Shown: positions 1 to 7,711 of the stretch, piece after piece | Layout of the letters: each line of letters opens with the position of its first letter | Position numbering within the stretch: position 1 is the first letter of the stretch | DNA from: Symbiodinium natans | Lineage: Eukaryota; Sar; Dinophyceae; Suessiales; Symbiodiniaceae | Direction: 5' to 3' | NCBI GenBank assembly: GCA_905221605.1 | Contig: CAJNDS010001609.1 | Span: forward strand, 1 to 13,123 | Length of the DNA: 13,123 bases | Translations under genes and position numbers: made by a program | The notes under the pieces: model-generated | The model's input: only the letters and a program-made list of their open reading frames with translations | Databases searched by the model: none | What the model was told of the DNA's origin: nothing

Positions 1-656
1 CCCCCCCCCCCCCCCCCCCCCCCCGCCCACCCAAAACCCCCCCCAATGCAAGCCCCCCTACTGGAACCCGCCCCCGCCGCAGCCCCCCGGCCCCCACCCT
101 TAACCTAAACCGTAAACCTTCAACCCCAAACGCCAACCCCCCATTCACAACACAGGGGTGGCTAAGCCTTAAACCCTAAACTTATGTAAACCCTAAACCT
201 TAAACTTTAACCTTAAACCTTAAACCTTAAACCCTAAACCCTAAACCCTAAACCCGAAAACCCTAACCCCCCCACACCCACACCACGCAGGGGTAGCACG
301 GGTGGCCGGTCTCTTCAACCTTCTCCCCCAAATCCTAACCCAACCCGCCAATCACACCACGGGCCAAAACCTCGGACCCTAAACCCCGAACCCTAAACCC
401 GAAACCTTAAACACTAAACCCTAACCCCCAAACCGCACCCACACCACAGGGGGGGGCCAGGGGGTAGGCCTAATCCTTAAACCGTAAACCCTAAACCCTT
501 AAACCCTAACCCCCCAACCACACCTACACCAAGGGGTGGGGGGTGGGGGTAGGGATCCAAGGGAGGATGGGGCCCACCCCCCCTGAACCCTAAACCCTAA
601 ACCCTAAACCCTAAACCCTAAACCCTCAACCGTAACCCTAAACCCTAAACCCTAAA

Positions 657-658
657 CC

Positions 659-732
<74 letters not shown>

Positions 733-733
733 A
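657..733. repeat. Homogeneous CCCTCAA variant telomeric block, 11 perfect copies
   Basis: Eleven uninterrupted copies of the 7-mer CCCTCAA follow directly on CCCTAAA repeats. All carry the same A-to-C change, so the block was made by local amplification of one mutated repeat (slippage or unequal exchange) or by a telomerase template variant. It was not made by independent point mutations. Confidence 0.9.
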
Positions 734-736
734 CCC

Positions 737-773
737 AAACCCCAACCACACCACCCCACAGGGGGGCCCAAAC
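737..773. repeat. Telomere-interspersed spacer, copy A
   Basis: A 37-base non-telomeric segment (begins aaaccccaaccacacc, ends cccaaac) recurs at 910-946 with a single mismatch. Looser relatives with a CACACC...CAGGGG core lie near 140-165, 266-300, 425-460 and 505-545. It separates successive telomeric tracts, so the region is a tandem of [telomeric tract + spacer] modules. Confidence 0.75.
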
Positions 774-909
774 CACAGGGGGGCGGGGCGCGGATCCTAA
801 ACCCTAAACCCTAGACCCTAAACCCTAAACCCTAACCCCTAACCCCTAACCCCTAACCCCTAAACCCTAAACCCTAAACCCTAAACCCTAAACCCTAAAC
901 CCTAAAGCC

Positions 910-946
910 AAACCCCAACCACACCACCCCACAGGGCGGCCCAAAC
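910..946. repeat. Telomere-interspersed spacer, copy B
   Basis: Second near-identical copy of the 37-base spacer at 737-773 (one mismatch in the G run), displaced by 173 bases. It marks the inner edge of the telomeric region before the G-rich block. Confidence 0.75.
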
Positions 947-1105
947 AGGGGTGGGGGGGGGGAGGGGTGGGGGGGGGGGGGGGGGGGGCTGGGGTCGGCG
1001 GGGGCTGGGCTGTGGGCTGAAAAGAAGGGGGGGGGGTGGTCCCTGCTGGGGGGGGGGGGGGGGACCATGATGGGTTGGGTGGGCGGTGGGGGGGGTGGCA
1101 GGACG
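945..1105 (+). repeat. G-rich low-complexity block with very long G runs
   Basis: The plus strand is dominated by G runs, including one of about 20 Gs near 969-988 and another of about 15 near 1049-1063. It easily satisfies the four-G-run rule for G-quadruplex formation. The G-rich strand here is the plus strand, opposite to the adjoining telomeric tracts, where the minus strand is G-rich. Proline-rich open frames on the other strand are translation of C runs and are not genes. Confidence 0.8.
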
Positions 1106-1112
1106 CGCACCC

Positions 1113-1148
1113 ATATCTATCTATCTATATATATATATATATATATAT
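1113..1148. repeat. TATC/TA microsatellite
   Basis: Three ATCT units run into a pure TA dinucleotide tract at 1126-1148. A short non-repetitive stretch (1149-1205), in which I recognise nothing, follows before the 9-bp satellite starts. Confidence 0.9.
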
Positions 1149-1205
1149 GTACGAGGAACCTTCCTGTATTATGTGACCATGCGTCTTTTCTGAACATTCA
1201 AACAG

Positions 1206-2714
1206 GGGTTCGAATAGTTTGAATGGTTTGGGGTCCGGACTGGGGCCCCCAAACTATTCGAACTATTCGAACTATTCGAAACTATTCGAAACTATTCGAA
1301 CTATTCGAACCAGGGGGGTTCGAATAGTTCGAATAGTTTGGGGGCCCGGCCTGGAGGCCCAAACTATTCGAACTATTCGAACTATTCGAACCAGGGGGGT
1401 TCGAATAATTCGAATAGTTTGGGGGCGAGGGCTGGTGCCCCAAACTATTCGAACTATTCGAACTATTCGAACCAGGGGGGTTCGAATAGTTCGAATAGTT
1501 TCGAATAGTTCGAAAAGTTCGAATAGTTTGGGGGTTGCCTGGGGAGACCAGTTTGGGAGGAAGGGGGGTTCGCATAGTTTGAATGGTTTGGGGGCCCGGC
1601 CTGGGGCCCCCAAACTATTCGAACTATTCGAACTATTCGAACTATTCGAACCAGGGGGGTTCGAATAGTTCGAATAGTTTCGAATAGTTCGAATAGTTTG
1701 GGGCGTCCCCGGGGAGACCAGTTTGGGAGGAAGGGGGGTTCGAATAGTTCGAATAGTGTGGGGGCCCCAGGCCGGGCCCCCAAACTATTCGAACTATTCG
1801 AACTATTCGAAACTATTCGAACTATTCGAACCAGAGGGGTTCGAATAGTTCGAATAGTTTGGGGGCCCGGCCTGGAGGCCCAAACTATTCGAACTATTCG
1901 AACTATTCGAACCAGGGGGGTTCGAATAATTCGAATAGTTTGGGGGCGAGGGCTGGTGCCCCAAACTATTCGAACTATTCGAACTATTCGAACCAGGGGG
2001 GTTCGAATAGTTCGAATAGTTTCGAATAGTTCGAAAAGTTCGAATAGTTTGGGGGTTGCCTGGGGAGACCAGTTTGGGAGGAAGGGGGGTTCGCATAGTT
2101 TGAATGGTTTGGGGGCCCGGCCTGGGGCCCCCAAACTATTCGAACTATTCGAACTATTCGAACTATTCGAACCAGGGGGGTTCGAATAGTTCGAATAGTT
2201 TCGAATAGTTCGAATAGTTCGAATAGTTTGGGGCGTCCCCGGGGAGACCAGTTTGGGAGGAAGGGGGGTTCGAATAGTTCGAATAGTGTGGGGGCCCCAG
2301 GCCGGGCCCCCAAACTATTCGAACTATTCGAACTATTCGAAACTATTCGAACTATTCGAACCAGAGGGGTTCGAATAGTTCGAATAGTTCGAATAGTTTG
2401 GGGGCCCGGCCTGGTGCCCCAAACTATTCGAACTGTTCGAACTATTCGAACCAGGGGGGTTCGAATAGTTCGAATAGTTTGGGGGCCCGGCCTGGTACCC
2501 CAAACTATTCGAACGATTCGAACCAGGGGGGTTCGGATAGTTCGAATAGTTTGGGGGCGAGGGCTGGTGCCCCAAACTATTCGAACTATTCGAACTATTC
2601 GAACCAGGGGGGTTCGAATAGTTCGAATAGTTTCGAATAGTTCGAATAGTTCGAATAGTTTGGGGGGTCCCCGGGGAGACCAGTTTGGGAGGAAGGGGGG
2701 TTCGCGCCGGCCTG
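1206..2714. repeat. 9-bp ttcgaatag satellite with palindromic subunits and ~521/530-bp higher-order copies
   Basis: Runs of ttcgaatag, then a GC-rich loop (tttggggg, cccggcctgg, ccccaaa), then runs of the reverse complement ctattcgaa, repeat many times. A higher-order unit is visible: 1282-1575 recurs at 1803-2096 (shift 521), while the later parts are displaced by 530 because the second copy gained one extra 9-mer near 2215. A third, more divergent copy runs from about 2291 to 2714. The spacer GGGGAGACCAGTTTGGGAGG recurs at 1541, 1711, 2062, 2241 and 2673. The 9-mer has a stop in only one of six reading frames, so long repetitive frames appear on both strands. These are not genes. Confidence 0.9.
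1400..1462. repeat. Representative long inverted repeat (hairpin) of the satellite
   Basis: The left arm at 1400-1424 and right arm at 1438-1462 are reverse complements at 24 of 25 positions, with a 13-base loop of GC-rich sequence. Equivalent palindromes occur in every subunit of the array and again near 4214, 4697, 5077, 5477 and 5804. The arms include the self-complementary TTCGAA core, so shorter hairpins can form within each arm. Confidence 0.85.
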
Positions 2715-2721
2715 GGGCCCC

Positions 2722-3910
2722 CAAAGGTCAAAATTTGCCGGAATCCCCTTGGCACCCTGCAAAAGACCCGCAAATACCGCACAAAACGGGAACGGGTAGG
2801 AACAACTTTGCGGGTCGAAATTTGCCGGGATCCCCTTGGCACCCTGCAAAAGTCCGCAAATACACACAAAACGGGAACGGGTAGGAACAACTTTGCGGGT
2901 CAAATTTGCCGGAATCCCCTTGGCACCCTGCAAAAGACCCGCAAATACCGCACAAAACGGGAACGGGTAGGAACAACTTTGCGGGTCGAAATTTGCCGGG
3001 ATCCCCTTGGCACCCTGCAAAAGTCCCGCAAATACACACAAAACGGGAACGGGTAGGAACAACTTTGCGGGTCGAAATTTGCCGGGATCCCCTTGGCACC
3101 CTGGAAAAGTCCCGCAAATACCACGCAAAACGGGAACGGGTAGGAACAACATTTGCGGGTCGAAATTTGCCGGGATCCCCTTGGCACCCTGCAAAAGTCC
3201 CGCAAATACCACACAAAACGGGAATGGGTAGGAACACCTTGGCGGGTCGAAATTTGCCGGGATCCCCTTGGCGCCCTGCAAAAGTCCCGCAAATACCACA
3301 CAAAACGGGAACGGGTAGGAATAACTTTGCGGGTCGAAATTTGCCGGGATCCCCTTGGCACCCTGCAAAAGTCCTGCAAATACCACACGAAACGGGAACG
3401 GGTAGGAACAACTTTGCGGGTCGAAATTTGCCGGGATCCCCTTGGCACCCTGCAAAAGTCCCGCAAATACCACACAACACGGCACAAAACGGGAACGGGT
3501 AGGAACAACTTTGCGGGTCGAAATTTGCCGGGATCCCCTTGGCACCCTGCAAAAGTCCCGCAAATACCACACAAAACGGGAACGGGTAGGAACAACTTTG
3601 CGGGTCGAAATTTGCCGGGATCCCCTTGGCACCCTGCAAAAGTCCCGCAAATAACACACAAAACGGGAACGGGTAGGAACAACTTTGCGGGTCGAAATTT
3701 GCCGGGATCCCCTTGGCACCCTGGAAAGTTCTTCAAGTACCACGCAAAACGGGAACGGGTAGGAACAACTTTGCGGGTCGAAATTTGCCGGGATCCCCTT
3801 GGCGCCCTGCAAAAGTCCTGCAAATGCCGGGAACGGGTAGGAACAACTTTGCGGGTCGAAATTTGCCGGGATCCCCTTGGCGCCCTGCAAAAGTCCTGCA
3901 AATGCCGCAC
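2722..3910. repeat. 87-bp tandem repeat, 14 copies
   Basis: The marker tccccttggc occurs at 2744, 2831, 2915, 3002, 3088, 3176, 3263, 3350, 3437, 3534, 3621, 3708, 3794 and 3872. The spacing is mostly 87, with 84, 86, 88, 97 and 78 as exceptions. The 97-base unit carries a 10-base internal insertion near 3474-3484. Each unit contains the inverted pair TTTGCGGG / CCCGCAAA (for example 3064-3071 and 3111-3118), enclosing a second imperfect pair (tttgccggg / ccctgcaaa) around GGGATCCCC. Because 87 is 29 codons, frames stay open for hundreds of residues on both strands. The array interrupts the 9-bp satellite on both sides. Confidence 0.92.
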
Positions 3911-3913
3911 AAA

Positions 3914-6051
3914 ACTAGTGCCCCAAACTATTCGAACTATTCGAGCCAAGGGGGTTCGAATAGTTCGAAAAATTTCGAATAGTTCGAATAGTTCGAATAG
4001 TTTAGGGGGGTGGGGTGCTCGGGGAGACCAGTCTGGAAAGGAAGGGAAGGCCATGACTCGTAATTTAGTGTTGGGAGAAGGCCCGGGCTCGTAATTTAGG
4101 ATTGGGGGAAGGCCCGGGCTCGTTATTTAGTATTGGGGGAAGGCCGGGCTCGTAATTTAGTATTGGGGGAAGGCCCGGGCTCGTAATTTAGTATTGGGAG
4201 TAGTTTGGGGTCCGGCCTGGGGCGCCCAAACTACTCAAACTATTCGAACTATTTGAAACTATTCGAACTATTCGAACCAAGGGGGTTCGAATAGTTCGAA
4301 TAGTTTCGAATAGTTCGAATAGTTCGAATAGTTTGGGGGGGGGCCCGGGGAGACCAGTCTGGAAAGGAAGGGAAGGCCATGGCTCGTAATTTAGTGTTGG
4401 GAGAAGGCCCGGGCTCGTAATTTAGTATTGGGGGAAGGCACGGGCTCGTAATTTAGTATTGGGGGAAGGCCCGGGCTCGTAATTTAGGATTGGGGGAAGG
4501 CCCGGGCTCGTTATTTAGTATTGGGGGAAGGCCGGGCTCGTAATTTAGTATTGGGGGAAGGCCCGGGCTCGTAATTTAGTATTGGGAGAAGGCCCGAGCT
4601 CGTAATTTAATATTGGGACAAGGCCCGGGCTCGTAATTAAGGCCCGGGCTCGTAATTTAGTATTGGGAGGGGGGGTGTTCGAATAGTTTGGGGCCCGGCC
4701 TGGGGCCTGGGGCGCCCAAACTATTCAAACTATTCGAACTATTCGAAATTATTCGAACTATTCGAACCCAAGTGGGTTCGAATAGTTCGAATAATTTCGA
4801 ATAGTTCGAATAGTTTGGGGGGGGCCCGGGGAGACCAGTCTGGAAAGGAGAGGAAGGCCCTGGCTCGTAATTTAGTATTGGGCTAAGGCCCCGGCTCGTA
4901 ATTTAGTATTGGGGGAAGGCCGGGCTCGTAATTGGAAGGCCCGGGCTCGTCATTTTTGGGAGAAGGCCCGGGCTCGTAATTTAGTATTGGGAGAAGGGGC
5001 TCGTAATTTAGTATTGGGAGAAGGCCCGGCTCGTAATTTAGTATTGGGAGGGGGGTGTTCGAATAGTTTGAGGCCCGGCCTGGGGCGCCCAAACTATTCG
5101 AACTATTCGAACTATTCGAAATTATTCGAATTATTCGAATAATTTCGAATAGTTCGAATAGTTCGAATAGTTTGGGGGGGGGGCCGGGGAGACCAGTCTG
5201 GAAAGGAGGGGAAGGCCCTGGCTCGTAATTTAGTATTGGGAGAAGACCCTGGCTCGTAATTCAGTATTGGGGGAAGGCACGGGCTCGTAATTTAGTATTG
5301 GGGGAAGGCACGGGCTCGTGGGGGAAGGTCCGGGCTCGTAATTTAGAATTTTGGGAGAAGGCCCGGGCTCGTAATTTAGTATTGGGGGAATGCCCGGGCT
5401 CGTAATTTAGTATTCGGAGAAGGCCCGGGCTCGTATTTAGTGTTGGGAGGGGGGGTGTTCGAATAGTTTGGGGCCTGGCCTGGGGCGCCCAAACTATTCA
5501 AACTATTCGAACTATTCGAAGCTATTCGAACTATTCGAACCAAGCGGGTTCGAATAGTTCGAATAATTTCGAATAGTTCGAATAGTTTGGGGGGGGGGGG
5601 CCGGGGAGACCAGTCTGGAAAGGAAGGGAAGGCTCGGGCTCGTAATTTAGTATTGGGGAAGGCCCGCGCTCGTAATTTAGTATTGGGGGAAGGCCGGGCT
5701 CGTAATTTAGTATTGGGGGAAGGCCCGGGCTCGTAATTTAGTATTGGGGCTCGTAATTTAGTTCTGGGAGAAGGAGGGGGGGTGTTCGAATAGTTTGGGG
5801 CCCGGCCTGGGGCGCCCAAACTATTCAAACTATTCGAACTATTCGAAAATTCGAACCAAGGGGGTTCGAATCGTTCGAATAATTTCGAATAGTTCGAACA
5901 GTTTGGGGAGGGGGGGGCCCGGGGAGACCAGTCTGGAAAGAAAAGAAGGCCCGAGCTCGTAATTTAGTATTGGCAGAAGGCCCGGGCTCGTAATTTAGTA
6001 TTGGGGGAAGGCCCGGGCTCGTAATTTAGTATTGGGGGAAGGCCGGGCTCG
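3914..6051. repeat. Composite satellite: 9-mer palindrome + GGGGAGACCAG spacer + ~31-bp repeats, in successive blocks
   Basis: Five successive blocks are anchored by ggcctgggg at 4214, 4697, 5077, 5477 and 5804, after a partial first block. Each block has a palindrome of ttcgaatag / ctattcgaa units, then GGGGAGACCAGTCTGGAAAG (4021, 4347, 4828, 5186, 5603, 5921), then several copies of a roughly 31-base unit. The unit reads cgggctcgtaatttagt followed by attgggggaaggcc, with 30-base and shortened variants. Block length varies (about 483, 380, 400 and 327 bases), mostly with the number of 31-mers. The GGGGAGACCAG spacer is shared with the 1206-2714 array, so the two arrays have a common origin. 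No gene is visible. Confidence 0.9.
6040..6051. repeat. Left target-site duplication of the retrotransposon
   Basis: AGGCCGGGCTCG is identical to 9925-9936. The 31-bp satellite monomer is broken immediately after ctcg, where the expected taatttag is replaced by caagatact. The monomer normally reads ggcccggg and both flanks carry the rarer two-C form, which favours a true duplication over two unrelated monomers. Confidence 0.7.
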
Positions 6052-6478
6052 CAAGATACTTCAAGCTTGGTCTGTGAGGAGGCATCCAGAACAAGCAGAC
6101 CAGGAAAACCAAAGAAAACTGAAACCCTCCTGCAAATGCCGGAAGAGCTACATTGAGCTCAGGCCCGGACCCCAACTGCATCTGAGGACTTTGCAGGAAC
6201 AAACAAACAAACATGTCCGAGCCAGACATGAGTGCATATAGGGAAGCACCCCATGTATGGAAGATGCCCTTCTGAGAGCAGGAATGCGAGGATGCTTTGC
6301 CTCATGGGGCCTCAGAACGAGCTCACTTCCCGTGCGGTAGCAGTGACGTCCCCTCGGAACCGCGGGCGGAAGACGCGGCTGAGCCCATCCACCGCCCCGT
6401 CCCCCTACGGCGGGTCCTCCCGATCGCAGCTGCTGCATAGGATCTCAGGACTCAGGACCATCCAGGCCAACATCCCAC
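6052..6478 (-). other. 3' untranslated region of the retrotransposon
   Basis: Sequence between the endonuclease stop and the left duplication. I see no conserved coding frame here. It contains a (TTTG)3-4 tract on the minus strand (plus 6203-6215) and ends ...GAAGTATCTTG with no poly-A or simple-repeat tail. In R2-like elements this region is the RNA structure recognised by the element's own RT; that role is inferred here. Confidence 0.55.
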
Positions 6479-7711
6479 CTAGGTATCCCCGAGCGCAGTC
6501 GTAGCGAGCCGCCGCCTCAGAGCAGCCTTTGCCCGGTGGGACCGAGCCGCCACACACAGTTCCTGCAACAAGAGGGAATGTAGCAAACTTGGCATCTCCC
6601 CAGTGCGGGCTGCTACAGCGCGAGCGACGTGCTTGATGACGACGGCAGCCCCAGCATCCCAATTGCCCGTCGTTTCTGCCACCATGGGCACGAAGGTGAC
6701 CCCCTGAGCCTCACACGTTCGTGCAGTGCTCTGGTGGTCCTCCTTGTGTCGGGCATACGCGGCCGCTGCTGCTCCAGCCTCCTGACCCGCCAAAGCCAAG
6801 GTCTCTTGCCGCTGGGGCGCCGTGATGGCGAAGTCAAGCGCGGCAGGGGACCCGGCTAAGGAAGGCACGTAAATGTCAGCTGGTCGCCGACGAGCCAAGT
6901 GGGGCAGGAGCAACCCCGGGCGCTCCTTTTCGGGACGGAAGCCCGCCCGGTCCAACCAGGTGTAGAGGACATCCCGGACAGAGTTGTGGCGCAGAGTGCG
7001 CTCTCCACCAGCAACACAAGTCGCAGCGTGGTGGCTATGTCGGTCCAGCACACCATCACAAAGGGGGCACCAGCAGTCCTCCGCAGCATCGGGCACCCCC
7101 AAACGAAAGCGCAACTCAGCGCAGAAAACTGCTGGTTCGAGCCGTGTCCGACCGGAGGGCGTAGCTGCCAGGAAGGCCCTGGCCCCGAGGCCAGCTTCCG
7201 AGCGGAGCACCGCCCTTTCCACCAAGGAGGCTTGCGCCAGCTGCGCTTCCCAGCCGGCCAGGTCCACACGCTCCGAAAGCGCACGCTGTTTGGCCGCCAA
7301 GGCTTCGCACAGGGACAGGGCTGAGTCTTGGGGCAGCTCCCGATTCAGCGCCCGCAGTGCGGCGGCCACAGCAGGCGACCCGTGAACGGCCTGGGCAGAA
7401 AAAGCACGATCAATGTCAGCACAATCGGCCAAGCTTGCTCCAAGCGACGCCAAGTAGGCAGCTGGGGCATGCACCAAGCTAGCGCGCAAGCCCAAGCCCG
7501 CCTGCCCAACCCCCCGTGCAGCCTGTCGCCACTGCCCAGCAGTAAGGTGAAGGCCGGTCAAATCACCGAAGCACCGTTGCACGTGGCCATCGAAAGTGGC
7601 CAGGGCAGCGGCCTGGGCACACGGAGGGTTGCAGCGCATGCTATGGACCACGCGAGCGAACCCTCCAGCAGCTCGCCAGCCTTGGCTGCCCGCGCCGCAG
7701 TGTGGGCGCAA
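6479..7711 (-). CDS. CCHC knuckle and restriction-like endonuclease (RLE) C-terminus of retrotransposon
   Basis: This 410-codon frame should cleave the target and prime reverse transcription. The start at 7711 is arbitrary: homologous sequence begins around residue 17 (GFARVVHSMRC, about 7661), where it takes over from the RT frame. HSMRCNPP is the end of the RT thumb. At 215-232 there is a CCHC knuckle, C215-x2-C218-x8-H227-x4-C232, followed by R241-H242-N243. PAD at 277-279 and D293 then give D-x13-D, matching the PD-x(12-14)-D signature of RLE-type elements with one residue between P and D. E346 in VPMVAETTGNW may be a further active-site residue. An Arg/Ala-rich tail (370-410) ends at TAG (6479-6481). 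The catalytic residues look intact, so inactivity comes from the frame breaks rather than from this domain. Confidence 0.9.
   Translation of the reverse strand: MRPHCGAGSQGWRAAGGFARVVHSMRCNPPCAQAAALATFDGHVQRCFGDLTGLHLTAGQWRQAARGVGQAGLGLRASLVHAPAAYLASLGASLADCADIDRAFSAQAVHGSPAVAAALRALNRELPQDSALSLCEALAAKQRALSERVDLAGWEAQLAQASLVERAVLRSEAGLGARAFLAATPSGRTRLEPAVFCAELRFRLGVPDAAEDCWCPLCDGVLDRHSHHAATCVAGGERTLRHNSVRDVLYTWLDRAGFRPEKERPGLLLPHLARRRPADIYVPSLAGSPAALDFAITAPQRQETLALAGQEAGAAAAAYARHKEDHQSTARTCEAQGVTFVPMVAETTGNWDAGAAVVIKHVARAVAARTGEMPSLLHSLLLQELCVAARSHRAKAALRRRLATTALGDT

Larger units (their letters stand above)
1..907. repeat. Degenerate telomeric / telomere-associated region, CCCTAAA type
   Basis: The plus strand carries many CCCTAAA units and variants (CCTTAAA, CCCCTAA, CCCTCAA, CCCGAAA), with clean runs around 168-255, 585-656 and 797-905. 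CCCTAAA is the complement of TTTAGGG, the telomere repeat of plants, many algae, dinoflagellates and some apicomplexans. C-rich sequence on the plus strand is the orientation expected at a left chromosome end. The tracts are impure and interrupted, so this is either the proximal, decayed part of a telomere or an interstitial telomeric block, not a fresh telomerase-made end. The first 24 bases are pure C, which may be real or an assembly or sequencing edge effect. Confidence 0.85.

Noticed and set aside
895-1114. Proline-rich open frames on the minus strand
   Set aside because: They translate C runs of a low-complexity G/C block; two overlapping frames give the same proline-rich composition and there is no start context or motif.
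1219-2890. Long frames of LFELFE, YSNYSN, IRTIRT, RIVRIV and NSSNSS type on both strands
   Set aside because: The 9-mer has a stop in only one of six frames, so any run stays open in the other five. Both strands are equally open and follow the repeat exactly.
2595-4094. Frames of 309-431 codons (minus) and up to 313 codons (plus) in the 87-bp array
   Set aside because: The period is a multiple of three, both strands are open, and several units of 84, 86, 88, 97 or 78 bases shift the frame without regard to coding.
5864-5874. GGTTCGAATCG resembling a tRNA T-loop or Pol III B box
   Set aside because: It is a chance variant of the ttcgaatag satellite; no acceptor, D or anticodon arms surround it.
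2722-6051. CRISPR-like appearance of regularly spaced direct repeats
   Set aside because: The repeats are contiguous with no unique spacers, there are no cas genes, and the setting is eukaryotic (telomeric repeats, R2-like retroelement).
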